From positions 124,001-188,000 of IMG/VR virus record IMGVR_UViG_3300025133_009608: a stretch of 64,000 nucleotides of DNA. One strand, given 5' to 3'. The position numbers and the translations under genes were made by a program. Every line of letters starts with the position of its first letter. Position 1 is the first letter of the stretch. A model generated the notes under the pieces. That model was not told the origin of the DNA. It made no database searches and saw only the letters and a list, made by a program, of their open reading frames with translations. Of the stretch, positions 8,541 through 16,593 are shown one piece after another. Origin of the DNA: a virus.

Positions 8541-8945
8541 TTAGCTTCCGCCGTAAGTGATATGAAGATCTATTTCCTCTTCATAGTCCTCTTCCTTGCC
8601 GAAGATTGCCCGGTCCACATAGCCGCCTGTTGTTGGGTCGTCTATATCTAATACATATTCTTCTGAGTTAATGAAGGTAGGAGTCCCCTCTCCTAGCCAT
8701 GCTCCCAAGATATTATATTCTAGCCACTCCACTGCATCATCCCTGCTCCAATCGTTCTCGGCAACAAGGCACTCTATAACTTTCGCGGTGCAGTATAGAA
8801 CTAGATTTTTCTTTTCTTTTCGATCCCAGTGGTCATATTCTGGGCTTACTTCGCTTACAGACCCAAGTATTGCGCTTTTAAATACATCCTTTGGATCCAA
8901 AAACAGCGCATCTTCATCGGCGTTTTCAATTGGCATTATTAACAT
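8541..8945 (-). CDS. Hypothetical acidic protein
   Basis: A 134-residue, strongly acidic protein. CTAKVIECLVAENDWSRDDAVEWLEYNILGAW is an amphipathic helical pair also seen in phage proteins of unknown role. GGGAG precedes the ATG. Confidence 0.68.
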   Translation of the reverse strand: MLIMPIENADEDALFLDPKDVFKSAILGSVSEVSPEYDHWDRKEKKNLVLYCTAKVIECLVAENDWSRDDAVEWLEYNILGAWLGEGTPTFINSEEYVLDIDDPTTGGYVDRAIFGKEEDYEEEIDLHITYGGS

Positions 8946-8962
8946 TTATTAATCTCCCGTAT

Positions 8963-9148
8963 CTATGCTTCTAAAATTACCATTAAATATTTTTCTTTAT
9001 TTGACCCCGAAATTCGTCCATCCCGCCATACGATTACGGCTCTTTTGTCCGCGTTTCTATCTGGTCTGCTTGGCGGGAGGCTCGCCTTTATGACAATGCC
9101 ACAATCGTTAGGAGAGTTCTTTTTATAAACTATATCTCCGATCTTCAT
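8963..9148 (-). CDS. Small beta-barrel-like hypothetical protein
   Basis: A 61-residue protein starting MKIGDIVYKKN, with strand pattern GIVIKA and AVIVWRDGRISG typical of small KOW/SH3-like phage proteins. It begins 1 nt after the HNH gene stop, so it is co-transcribed. Function unknown. Confidence 0.65.
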   Translation of the reverse strand: MKIGDIVYKKNSPNDCGIVIKASLPPSRPDRNADKRAVIVWRDGRISGSNKEKYLMVILEA

Positions 9149-9149
9149 T

Positions 9150-9608
9150 TTAAATCCATTCGTCTTTCTTATTAAGATTATTCTCGACCCACGAAATGTC
9201 TAGAGTCCACTCTTCTCCTGATCTCTTCATCCAAGTTTCAAATGCTGCGTCAATGTAATGCTTCGCGTCTGACTCGGCCCAGCTATTTACTCTCATTAAG
9301 TGTCGCATAGCCCTTTGCCCGTTTCCAGTGGCGTTTGCCCTTCCTATGTGCTTTACTTCATGACAACTCGGGCAAAGGGCTATCAGTCCGTCTAGCCGCT
9401 GTACCTTTGTTTTTTCGTCATAATCCCATATTTCGTGGGCTTCAGTTGGCCACCTGCTCCCCTTTCCTCCGCACACTTCGCACCTATATCCCGCCTTAGC
9501 ATAGCATTCTTTTCTGAGCTTATCCCATTCAGACTTTTTTAGTTCGGACCTAAGATTCGCTCCCCATTGGCCGCGTGGTACGAGCTCTATTGTGAGTTTG
9601 GCTACCAT
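9150..9608 (-). CDS. HNH endonuclease-family protein
   Basis: A 152-residue protein. The zinc ribbon CEVCGG (about 43-48), then EAHEIWDYD and CPSCHEVKH, form the HNH/His-Me-finger core. It may be a free-standing homing-type nuclease or a phage nicking nuclease used in packaging or host DNA breakdown. Translationally coupled to the small Cys-rich gene upstream (overlap of ATG and TAG). Confidence 0.88.
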   Translation of the reverse strand: MVAKLTIELVPRGQWGANLRSELKKSEWDKLRKECYAKAGYRCEVCGGKGSRWPTEAHEIWDYDEKTKVQRLDGLIALCPSCHEVKHIGRANATGNGQRAMRHLMRVNSWAESDAKHYIDAAFETWMKRSGEEWTLDISWVENNLNKKDEWI

Positions 9609-9730
9609 TCTTTTGAGAGGGTTAGTAGTCTAGATTTTAGGCGGCGACAGTTAGCGCAAGACAATCGCTTGTCTGTCCCCGGCTTACACTCGAAGTTCTG
9701 GTAACAATAGGGCTTGTTCTTTTCGGTCAT
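9602..9730 (-). CDS. Small Cys-rich (zinc-binding) protein
   Basis: A 42-residue protein starting MTEKNKPYCYQNFECKPG, with CANCRR further on; four cysteines suggest one zinc. It overlaps both neighbours: its start overlaps the stop of 9727-9996 (ATGA) and its stop overlaps the ATG of the HNH gene. The double overlap supports a real gene despite the short length. Confidence 0.6.
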   Translation of the reverse strand: MTEKNKPYCYQNFECKPGTDKRLSCANCRRLKSRLLTLSKEW

Positions 9731-9996
9731 GACCTAATCACTCCATACTTATTCGTATTATTTTTCCAATCTTCCTCAAGATCATATACTGTAGCTTCAA
9801 CTTCTATTTCTCTCAGGCGAAAGGAGTGAAAACTATTATAGCTCAACTTCGTATAATCTCTTCCTCCGCCTATTGATACGCCGATGTGATGCCCGCGCTC
9901 CTCGCACAGACACCGCCTCATATCGCACCTGTGGCGACTATAGATTGTAACCTTACACTCTCGGCAATATAGGGCTGATACTTTTACTTTTTCCAA
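9727..9996 (-). CDS. Cys/His-rich zinc-ribbon protein (DUF7695-like)
   Basis: An 89-residue protein: YCRECK, then IYSRHRCDM, CLCEE and IGVSIGGGRDY. The spacing of CxxC, SxHxxD, CxC and GGxDY matches a widespread small phage/bacterial family of unknown function (DUF7695-like; recalled, not searched). Part of the 9.1-10.0 kb zinc-protein cluster. Confidence 0.7.
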   Translation of the reverse strand: MEKVKVSALYCRECKVTIYSRHRCDMRRCLCEERGHHIGVSIGGGRDYTKLSYNSFHSFRLREIEVEATVYDLEEDWKNNTNKYGVIRS

Positions 9997-10014
9997 TTAT
10001 CTTAATCCTGCTCT

Positions 10015-11043
10015 CTACTTTATAGCCGCTACCAATGACGAGCCAGGCCATACAATTCCCCCGTTCAAAACATATGGCGGATTAGACTGCTTTGGCCTCC
10101 CGTTTCTTGCAATGTAATCTTTGAGTCCTGGAATTGAATCTGAATCTTTTAGCAAGAACAGGGCATATTCTGGCTTAAAAGTATTCATCAAAGCAAACTC
10201 TTCGAACCTGCCTTTCAGTGTTGCTACCATTTCCTTTAAAGCATCCACTGAAGATATTGACTTACCATATAGATTCTCTAACTCAACAACCTTATCTGCA
10301 TAAGAATCATAGTCGATTCCCCCTATTTCGGAGTAAACTTTAAATACATGATCGCAAAGACCCGGATCGAAATCTAGGGAATATCTCATGGAATATTTAA
10401 ATGCGCGGAGTGCGTTAAAAATACGAGAAGCTATTGACCCGCCATACGCCTTGTCATCGTTCATTTGAAGCTGGAGATCTTTAAACGCAGAATCAATTCT
10501 ATCGTCATAGTATAAGACCCCAGACTTCCATGCGGCCATTGAGTTAATAAAGTCAAATGAACTTATTAAGCTCTCAGGAGATTCTGGCTCTGCCTTTATA
10601 AACTGATACTGTCCGACTCCAAATACGTTGGGGGCCATCCGAAATGTATTTGCCCACCGACTCGCTCTTGAAACTCCAAGGGCTCCGAGTGTTGGAGAAA
10701 AGTAATCCCGACCCGAAAGAGGGACGGCAACCGAGTTTGCCGTAGGTGGTGATATATCTCCAATCAATGGGTTATTTTCATCATTACTACTATGAATTTT
10801 ATGGCCCTTTAAAAACCAGCAGTCAACATCTCCAAAGACTGGCATCCCAGATGTTTTAGGGTTTCTCTCCACTCTTCTCTCAAAGTATTTCCATCTATCG
10901 TCCGTATCGTATAGAGTGACGGACAAATATACAGAAAGGATAGAGCCACCGGCAATTACTGGGTCTAGCTCTTCGAGCTTTTTTGAGTTTATTATCTTAG
11001 AAACAAGTCGATTAACTCTATCGCTCTTAATTGTTTTTATCAT
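10015..11043 (-). CDS. Putative nucleotidyltransferase-fold phage protein
   Basis: About 342 residues, starting MIKTIKSDRVNRL with GGAGCAGGGCG upstream. IAGGSILSVYL and FGDVDCWFLKG fit the GGS...DxD pattern of minimal nucleotidyltransferases. QYQFIKAEPESPESLISSFDF and ALRAFKYSMRYSLDF resemble the downstream part of phage tRNA-nucleotidyltransferase-like proteins. Substrate unknown; tRNA or nucleotide modification is possible. Confidence 0.6.
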   Translation of the reverse strand: MIKTIKSDRVNRLVSKIINSKKLEELDPVIAGGSILSVYLSVTLYDTDDRWKYFERRVERNPKTSGMPVFGDVDCWFLKGHKIHSSNDENNPLIGDISPPTANSVAVPLSGRDYFSPTLGALGVSRASRWANTFRMAPNVFGVGQYQFIKAEPESPESLISSFDFINSMAAWKSGVLYYDDRIDSAFKDLQLQMNDDKAYGGSIASRIFNALRAFKYSMRYSLDFDPGLCDHVFKVYSEIGGIDYDSYADKVVELENLYGKSISSVDALKEMVATLKGRFEEFALMNTFKPEYALFLLKDSDSIPGLKDYIARNGRPKQSNPPYVLNGGIVWPGSSLVAAIK

Positions 11044-11329
11044 GGTCGCCCTGCTCCAAAACAAATATATCTTTAATATTGGATAAATTATTTACTATAT
11101 CCGATAGCCTCAAGTCAACCTTGAATCTTGCAGCCTCAGAGGATATCTCTCTTCCTACTGCAACCTCTTTAAGGTCAGAGATGATAACCCAATTCCAATT
11201 ATCTCCGCCTTTAGTAACAATGGCAGCTACCTCTTTTCCATCTTCTGTATTTCGAACAAACATGCCCTCATGTCCAACCGGCGTTCGGAGCTTCCATTCG
11301 TTTATTATTTTATTTTCAATTGCCATCAA
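11027..11329 (-). CDS. Hypothetical protein
   Basis: A 100-residue protein with alternating strand and helix (MFVRNTEDGKEVAAIVTKGGDNWNWVIISD). It overlaps the start of the next gene by 17 nt and the 3' end of the gene above by 14 nt, forming an operon. Function unknown. Confidence 0.68.
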   Translation of the reverse strand: MMAIENKIINEWKLRTPVGHEGMFVRNTEDGKEVAAIVTKGGDNWNWVIISDLKEVAVGREISSEAARFKVDLRLSDIVNNLSNIKDIFVLEQGDHDKNN

Positions 11330-11570
11330 GACTGCCCCCTCTGCTTTTTATTGCTCTGAGCCGGTCCAATATCCAAAGATCTGGCTCTCCACTTCTACAT
11401 TTTGCTATCCCATAAGGCATTTCTTCCATATACACCTCAAACAATTGCTCATAGGCTTTTGAATGAAGAAATGACTCAGAACTCTCATCGCCGCATAGAA
11501 TTAGTTCTATCTTAATAATATCTTCTGGGTCAAGAATCTCTAAAAGATCTTTATTAAAACATAGATCCAA
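11316..11570 (-). CDS. Hypothetical protein
   Basis: An 84-residue acidic helical protein, first in a tightly overlapping group and immediately downstream of the tmRNA gene. No motif recognised. Confidence 0.65.
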   Translation of the reverse strand: MDLCFNKDLLEILDPEDIIKIELILCGDESSESFLHSKAYEQLFEVYMEEMPYGIAKCRSGEPDLWILDRLRAIKSRGGSLDGN

Positions 11571-11596
11571 CTAATTAACCCCAAGTAATAAGAAAA

Positions 11597-11999
11597 GGTG
11601 GACCCGGCGGGAGTCGAACCCGCGTCCAGAAAGTTTTAAAAGTTAAGTCATTCACAGGTTTGTTTAGTTAAATTTCCAAACTAAAAAGGTAGCAACAAAT
11701 TTCCCGCTTCTATGTTGCCTCGAAATCCACCTGATACAAAAGGTATCCACCTATCTCTAAGTGAAGTAAGCTTGTGCCAGGGAACCATTTTTGATTTTTT
11801 ATTTTCGTAGGATCTCTACCTATTATTCAATTTTGGGTAATAAGGTTATTGAAAACCCCACCACTAAGCAGCTAAAGCTGCGGCGTAGAAGTGATTATTG
11901 TTATTTGCAATTATCGTTTTGATGAACCTTTTAGCTTGAATCATCATTAAAGCACCTGCACTCTATTTCTCTGCTCCCTGTCGAAACCGTTACGAGCCC
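11597..11999 (-). ncRNA. ssrA: tmRNA (SsrA), phage-encoded
   Basis: The 5' end contains GTAACGGTTTCGACAGGGA and the 3' end GGGTTCGACTCCCGCC, both diagnostic of tmRNA. The acceptor GGGCTCG pairs with CGGGTCC (two wobbles), discriminator A; only CC of CCA is encoded. The reading frame resumes at GCA (11906-11908) and encodes ANNNNHFYAAALAA, then TAG (11864-11866), a degradation tag ending in LAA. The RNA would rescue stalled ribosomes with a phage-specified tag. It sits directly behind the stop of the SAM methyltransferase gene. Confidence 0.95.
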
Positions 12000-12449
12000 T
12001 TATTTTGTTAACTTGTAGATACAAAAATTATTCTTATATTCTTTTACGATTGGAAGATCTAAAAGCACATTCCTTTGAAAGCCTCGGCTTGTCTCTCCCT
12101 CGCTTTTTATATCGCGCCTAACCGCAATATAGGCAACCCCATCACTGCTTAAGAGTGATTTGATCTTATTTATAAGAAGCCCCTCTTGACTCTGCTTTAT
12201 TACATTAAAAACATAAGTGCAAAAGATCGTATTATAACTATTCTCCTTTCCGGCTAATGAGACTGGATTCCAATGAGGATCATAAGAATCTGTCATCAAA
12301 TTAATATTGCACAAATGCTTTGCATCAGCACCCTTTCCACATCCATAATCTATAATTGGAAGTGAAATGCTATCGTAAAAATTATTAAGAATATACTTGA
12401 GCGGGGCGCTCGGGCCACTTCGGTTTATCGCAGTATTATGGCTAGTCAT
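12000..12449 (-). CDS. Class I SAM-dependent methyltransferase-like protein
   Basis: A 149-residue protein. IIDYGCGKGADAKHL (about 32-46) is a canonical motif I. YDPHWNP and the NTIFCTYVFNVI region correspond to motifs II and IV. LLSSDGVAYIAVRRD closes the Rossmann core. Small size and lack of a target-recognition domain leave the substrate open. Its stop abuts the tmRNA 5' end. Confidence 0.8.
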   Translation of the reverse strand: MTSHNTAINRSGPSAPLKYILNNFYDSISLPIIDYGCGKGADAKHLCNINLMTDSYDPHWNPVSLAGKENSYNTIFCTYVFNVIKQSQEGLLINKIKSLLSSDGVAYIAVRRDIKSEGETSRGFQRNVLLDLPIVKEYKNNFCIYKLTK

Positions 12450-12468
12450 GTCAACTCTTTTTTTTCTA

Positions 12469-12663
12469 TTAAAAGATAAGGTTTGCTTTCTCTATCAGCC
12501 TTCTTGCATCTTCCGCTGATACAAATCCAAGAAGATCCTCCATTACGTCCTCGTCGCTTGTCATTTTTTCAGATACAGAGTCAATTATATCTGCCTCTTC
12601 GTGCATCTCAAGCTCGTCCAATCGGGTAGCCAAAGAGATGAGTTTTGATATATTTTTATTCAC
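12469..12663 (-). CDS. Small protein resembling the shared N-terminal module
   Basis: A 64-residue protein starting ISKLISLATRLDELEMHEEAD, a divergent form of the two-helix module at the N-terminus of many proteins between 20 and 38 kb. Here the module makes up nearly half the protein. It overlaps the upstream gene. Function unknown. Confidence 0.6.
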   Translation of the reverse strand: MNKNISKLISLATRLDELEMHEEADIIDSVSEKMTSDEDVMEDLLGFVSAEDARRLIEKANLIF

Positions 12664-12841
12664 CCTCCTCTCCTTCGATGACCTTTATTGGCTCCTCGGA
12701 GTCATCGACTGCCTTTTCCATATCATTTAAAAAAGCTGACAGCTCGCTATCAGAAAACTGATCCATATACATAAAGCCTTCATCGCTTTTCCATATTAAA
12801 TACTGATATCTTACATGCTCTCCTTTTTTTCTCTTAGTCAT
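12656..12841 (-). CDS. Hypothetical acidic protein
   Basis: About 61 residues starting MTKRKKGEHVRYQYLI. The start is chosen because GGAGG lies 5 nt upstream and the ATG overlaps the stop of the preceding gene. The C-terminal half is very acidic. Function unknown. Confidence 0.6.
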   Translation of the reverse strand: MTKRKKGEHVRYQYLIWKSDEGFMYMDQFSDSELSAFLNDMEKAVDDSEEPIKVIEGEEGE

Positions 12842-13037
12842 CATCTCCTCCGTTGTCAATGAATGGCAAAGCGCTATCTTCCCCTAAAGGCACCAGCCCG
12901 ATGGAGGTGGCTACCTCTTTGATTTCCGTATAAGCCTCAAGGATAAGCTCTCGATAGTGTGTTGATACCCACCCATCATTACGGGGAGAGGTGGCCTCCA
13001 TTCTCCAGTTTTTAATCTTTTTTCTTATGTCTTTCAT
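12834..13037 (-). CDS. Hypothetical protein
   Basis: A 67-residue protein with a basic N-terminus and acidic C-terminus; AAGGAGGG precedes the ATG. First gene of a small overlapping set downstream of the sigma factor gene. Function unknown. Confidence 0.6.
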   Translation of the reverse strand: MKDIRKKIKNWRMEATSPRNDGWVSTHYRELILEAYTEIKEVATSIGLVPLGEDSALPFIDNGGDDD

Positions 13038-13066
13038 GAGAAACCCTCCTTCTTAATAAGAAGTTA

Positions 13067-13918
13067 TTAGTAACTCCTGAAGTCTCTAATATCGAATTCT
13101 CGCCCTAGAGTTTTTCGAATACTGCCAAGCGCCCTGATCTCCATCTTTCTCGCCCACTCTCTAGAGATCTTTAAATCAGCTGCTAACTCCCGCAGTGTTT
13201 TTTTCTTATCCGAAAGGAATCGCTCTTTTACAATGTATCTCTCATCGTCGGGGAGTCGACTCAGAGCCGCCCCTATTGCTAGGGATAAGGCGACTTTTGA
13301 ACTCTCCTTCTCTACCTTGTCCTCCATTGTACCCTCATCAACCAGTAAGTCCTGCATTGTTGCGCCATTAGACTCATCTCCGATCGGAGTGCTAAGAGAT
13401 GTGTCATGTCCAGATAAGGCCTTTTGCATTTCCACAAGATCGGGGATCGAAACCCCCAGCAGATCGGCGATTCTAGTGGTTTTTTTATCCCCACACAATC
13501 CTTCTTTTTCCGCCTTTAGGCGTGCCTGGGTGATTCTAAAGAAAATGGCCCTAGAACTCCTGGTCGTTGCAAGGCGCACTATGCACTTTCGATCCATCAT
13601 GTGCCGCTTCATATAGGCGTTTGCCCACATCATTCCGTAGGACAAAAAGCTTGCGCCCTTATCTGGATCATAAGACTCCGCCGCCCGAAGCAAGCCAGCC
13701 ACCCCCTCTTGCATTAAATCTTCAAACGATGAGGCTACATTTTTTGAAGATAGCTTCCAAGCCTCCCTTGAAACTAATCTCATGTTTGAGAAAATTACAG
13801 CATCAAGAGCCTTTTTGTCTCCATCCGACTGCCAGATAGCTATAAGCTCCTTTTGCTTGTCATGAGGCATTGGGGGGTTTTCTGACAAAACCCTAGAAAG
13901 ATAAGATGAGTGTAGCAT
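13067..13918 (-). CDS. RNA polymerase sigma factor (sigma70 family, RpoH-like)
   Basis: About 283 residues, starting MLHSSYLSRVLSENPPM. Region 2 (NMRLVSREAWKL, EDLMQEGVAGLLRAAESYDP, ASFLSYGMMWANAYMKRHM) contains the core-binding and -10 recognition helices. Region 4 (TLRELAADLKISREWARKMEIRALGSIRKTL) is the -35 helix-turn-helix. The size and absence of region 1.1 fit heat-shock-type sigma factors. It could redirect host RNA polymerase to phage promoters. The frame is open to 13987, but that start overlaps the upstream gene. Confidence 0.92.
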   Translation of the reverse strand: MLHSSYLSRVLSENPPMPHDKQKELIAIWQSDGDKKALDAVIFSNMRLVSREAWKLSSKNVASSFEDLMQEGVAGLLRAAESYDPDKGASFLSYGMMWANAYMKRHMMDRKCIVRLATTRSSRAIFFRITQARLKAEKEGLCGDKKTTRIADLLGVSIPDLVEMQKALSGHDTSLSTPIGDESNGATMQDLLVDEGTMEDKVEKESSKVALSLAIGAALSRLPDDERYIVKERFLSDKKKTLRELAADLKISREWARKMEIRALGSIRKTLGREFDIRDFRSY

Positions 13919-13925
13919 GTTTTCT

Positions 13926-14129
13926 CTATTTAAATATGGAATTGTGGCGGGAGATGGAGACTGTAACTGTGTTATCAACCGATGCAATCACTTTTGTCCC
14001 AAAGGAATTAGCGGGGTAATTTTTCTCATAATCATCAATCCAAGATTTGATCTGATATCCAAAGCCTGTTATAGATGTAGTTGTTTTCTTTTTTGTCTTT
14101 TCAGTCCAATTTATCTTAAACATATCCAT
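13926..14129 (-). CDS. Hypothetical basic protein
   Basis: 67 residues starting MDMFKINWTEKTKKKTT; the ATG lies 3 nt after the stop of the upstream gene. Strand-rich C-terminus. Function unknown; start uncertain (an in-frame TTG lies upstream). Confidence 0.55.
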   Translation of the reverse strand: MDMFKINWTEKTKKKTTTSITGFGYQIKSWIDDYEKNYPANSFGTKVIASVDNTVTVSISRHNSIFK

Positions 14130-14134
14130 GATTG

Positions 14135-14470
14135 TCACGCGGGCCAAGTATGGTAATGATTATCATCATCAATTATTGTTAATTCGTTAACCCTTGAAAC
14201 TCTCCACCCCAAGGAGCTCCAAGACTTTGCCCGAGGATAGTAAGCAGAAATAATATTTATTATCTTTTTCTCTCTAGAGTCAGAGTACGCGGCCTTACCG
14301 CTATTCTTATCTGCTGGCCAACAAGCTTCTCTCGCAAGAAGGTTAGAGGGAAATACTCCAGACCCAGACAGGGTGAATGAATATCCGATATGACTTATTG
14401 TGTCAGGACGAATGTGATCGCCCACCTCATCTGATTCATAGTATGGAATTAAAGCGTCATTCGTTCCCAT
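14135..14470 (-). CDS. Hypothetical protein with DDxHxHT motif
   Basis: A 111-residue protein ending in IIDDDNHYHTWPA. The same DDxHxHT motif appears in the proteins at 25681-27180 and 27994-28623. HIGYSFTLSGSGVFPSNLLAREACWP is a distinctive conserved-looking segment. It overlaps the deaminase gene by 22 nt. Function unknown. Confidence 0.62.
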   Translation of the reverse strand: MGTNDALIPYYESDEVGDHIRPDTISHIGYSFTLSGSGVFPSNLLAREACWPADKNSGKAAYSDSREKKIINIISAYYPRAKSWSSLGWRVSRVNELTIIDDDNHYHTWPA

Positions 14471-14811
14471 TGTCCCTCCCAGTTCGTATATCGAACCCTC
14501 TTTACGCCATATCTTCTAAGATACTTTTGGCAGTATTTGCATGGCTTTGCCATTGAGATTTCTCCATTTTTTCTAAATCTAATAACATAAATCTCATCGG
14601 CGATTTGGCTCCCCATCTTTATCAAAAGATCCATCTCAGCGTGGAGATGGTAGCGAACCGTTCCGTCCCGATACCGTCGCATAAACTTTTTAGAACACCT
14701 CTCTGAGTTGACTCCAAAAGTAAGTGCGGCCCCACTCTTAAACCATGCCGCTATATGAAACGGCTGATTATTATTGAGGGCAATTTCTTGAGCTTTAATT
14801 GGATAATACAC
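14449..14811 (-). CDS. Cytidine/dCMP deaminase-family protein
   Basis: A 120-residue protein. The zinc site has HAE at residues 57-59 and PCKYC at 90-94, the hallmark of the CDA superfamily. Likely dCMP deaminase feeding dUMP/dTTP synthesis, or a nucleobase-modifying relative. The start appears to be GTG with a poorly placed ribosome-binding site, so the N-terminus is uncertain. Confidence 0.85.
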   Translation of the reverse strand: MYYPIKAQEIALNNNQPFHIAAWFKSGAALTFGVNSERCSKKFMRRYRDGTVRYHLHAEMDLLIKMGSQIADEIYVIRFRKNGEISMAKPCKYCQKYLRRYGVKRVRYTNWEGQWERMTL

Positions 14812-14854
14812 CAGGCATTTGGCCGCTCCTGTTATGGTTGTGAATAAAGATTCT

Positions 14855-15049
14855 CTATGGAATAATTAATGGACTATGCGCCTCTTCTGGAGAGCCTTCT
14901 TGTGGCTCATCGTCGAGCTGGATGATTCCTGCCTCGCCCAAGGCCATTAAAAGCTGAGAAAACATAGCCTCAAAAAACATCATTTTCTCGTTTAACTCTC
15001 GAATATCATTAGACATCGACTGCATCATTAATTCTGTTTTATCGATCAT
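14855..15049 (-). CDS. Small coiled-coil hypothetical protein
   Basis: A 64-residue protein: helical, coiled-coil-like N-terminal two thirds (MMQSMSNDIRELNEKMM) and an acidic, Pro-containing tail. Function unknown. Confidence 0.58.
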   Translation of the reverse strand: MIDKTELMMQSMSNDIRELNEKMMFFEAMFSQLLMALGEAGIIQLDDEPQEGSPEEAHSPLIIP

Positions 15050-15107
15050 TTAACTCTCACTTATAATTTACTTGGGAACGCAGATTATAAAAATCTCTGC
15101 GGATTAC

Positions 15108-15347
15108 TTATTGCTCCGGAGGCCTTCCACATCGTATCTCCGTTGTCTGAGCGGAATTGTAAATATAAAACAAAGATCCCTCTTCTACGATACACGGAAA
15201 TAATGCCATTGGCATGGAGATATAACTTACTTCGTTTTCAGAGTTAAGCAACTCAACTTCTGCATAATTATTAATTATTTGGTCTACAGAGCCCACCAGA
15301 ACTACGAATAACGCTGCCGTGTGCTGAATATTTATTTTGATATTCAT
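15108..15347 (-). CDS. Small beta-rich protein (DUF3006-like pattern)
   Basis: A 79-residue protein: VDQIINNYAEVELL, then ISMPMALFPCIVEEGSLFYI. The order of strand pair, short insert and xxPxxxxEGxxxxI resembles DUF3006-type small proteins (weak inference). Overlaps the acetyltransferase gene start region by 4 nt. Confidence 0.58.
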   Translation of the reverse strand: MNIKINIQHTAALFVVLVGSVDQIINNYAEVELLNSENEVSYISMPMALFPCIVEEGSLFYIYNSAQTTEIRCGRPPEQ

Positions 15348-15760
15348 AATTTATATTCAAAATTTACAGTTGTACTGTTTTCTCTTAATTTTATAGCATT
15401 ATTTTTTAAATGAAACTTTTCTGCCATCACAGTTTGTGGGGACAGGGTTATTACTCTAAAATCTTTTTTCTTTTCTCGTGCCATATCTAATATAGATTCT
15501 ATGATTTTTCTACCGGCTCCACGCTGATGACTCCAAACTGTATAGGGAGTTATAATCTTCCCGTTGGGATCGGCCATTAGCTCCAAGTCTGAAACCGAAG
15601 CTGGAATATCATTTAAAAATGATATACAAATAAAAGCTCTAAACTCACCGTCTACTATGAGTCCATAAATTCTTCTACCACTACTTGTTCTGAATTCATT
15701 TGAAAGATTCGGCCTTACCGGATCATCCTCTGTTTTTATTTTAAAGATTTCTTTTAACAT
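15344..15760 (-). CDS. GNAT-family N-acetyltransferase
   Basis: 138 residues from ATG (MLKEIFKIKTEDD). VWSHQRGAGRKIIESILDMA is the acetyl-CoA binding motif A, followed by VITLSPQ and a late helix FHLKNNA, as in GNAT proteins. Phage GNATs may modify host proteins; the target is unknown. The frame is open upstream to a TTG at 15832, inside the adjacent structured RNA; the downstream ATG is preferred. Confidence 0.78.
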   Translation of the reverse strand: MLKEIFKIKTEDDPVRPNLSNEFRTSSGRRIYGLIVDGEFRAFICISFLNDIPASVSDLELMADPNGKIITPYTVWSHQRGAGRKIIESILDMAREKKKDFRVITLSPQTVMAEKFHLKNNAIKLRENSTTVNFEYKL

Positions 15761-15839
15761 TATTTTCCACAACTGTATATCAAAAAAGGAGAGAAATTTA
15801 GCACTTCTATTTTCTCTGCTTGTGATCACCAAGCCTTTT

Positions 15840-16440
15840 GGGCCTGTCCCCTTTTCGGGTTAGGTGTAAGCACACCGGAAAGTAAAAACCGTTCACAAGC
15901 TTTCTCCCTGTTCTCGGCCTGTAAAGACCACGGAACAGCACGCCCTACTATCGTCATAATATTCTGCGTTTCTTCGAGTAAGCTGTACACTTCACCTCTT
16001 AGTTGCGCGTTATGTTTTTAACCCTTGGTAGGCCATCCACATAACCCCTTTCGGGACGACAGACTTGCTTCCAAATCCGCCAGAGAGACTTCTATTACCG
16101 ACAGTTAGATTCTAGAGAGGTTTAGCTCCCATTTCCAAGACTTTGTTTCTTGGTTATACCCTTATCCCGCTTCCACGATGAACCTACAAGTCCGTGGATA
16201 CTCTCGGCAGTACTCCTTCAGTGGTATGAAGGCCCATGCGTCGAATCACTAGATGATATTCAAAGCTACCACGCTTCTTTACTCATCCCCTCTCTTAGCT
16301 GGGCGGCAGTGGAGCATAAGAATGCTCCTTTCCCAATCGAGGTTTTCTCTATTGCCTTGGCTTTCGCCGTTGCACTCAAAGATCGGTAATTCCATTTGAG
16401 TTTAAAGACCCGAGAACTGGGGTCTTTATAGTGATGTAAA
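15840..16440 (-). ncRNA. Large structured non-coding RNA candidate (ROOL/GOLLD-type size and setting)
   Basis: About 600 nt with no supportable gene, next to tRNA-Ser. Read on the minus strand it forms many strong local hairpins in succession: AAAGACCC/GGGTCTTT, CTCAAA/TTTGAG, GGCGAAAGCC, GGAGCAT TCTT ATGCTCC, CCTTCA/TGAAGG, CCACG/CGTGG, CCAAGA/TCTTGG, CCCGAAAGGGG, CTGTTC/GAACAG, GGTGT GCTT ACACC. Size, structure density and position beside tRNA genes in a phage recall the ornate ROOL and GOLLD RNA families. Strand is inferred from neighbours and hairpin order. Confidence 0.65.
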
Positions 16441-16500
16441 AGATCAGAAGATATATTATAATACAATTATTACAAATATAATTTAATTTTTTCTAATAAA

Positions 16501-16586
16501 TGGCGGAAGGCTAGGGACTCGAACCCTAAACTGCTTTCACAGCGACGGATTTCAAATCCGCGTCCTAGCCAATTCGGATGCCTTCC
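16501..16586 (-). tRNA. tRNA-Ser (anticodon UGA)
   Basis: Class II tRNA. The acceptor GGAAGGC/GCCTTCC is followed by G and an encoded CCA; D-stem TCC/GGA; anticodon loop TTTGAAA (anticodon TGA). The variable arm is CTG...CAG. The T-arm is TAGGG TTCGAGT CCCTA. Confidence 0.92.
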
Positions 16587-16593
16587 TTTGTGG

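Noticed and set aside
15840-16440. RNase P RNA or 16S/23S rRNA fragment
   Set aside because: None of the conserved RNase P or rRNA core strings could be found by eye; a group I intron was also considered, but no catalytic core could be placed.
16150-16466. Open frames on both strands inside the structured RNA region
   Set aside because: No ribosome-binding sites; hairpin density better explains the sequence as RNA.
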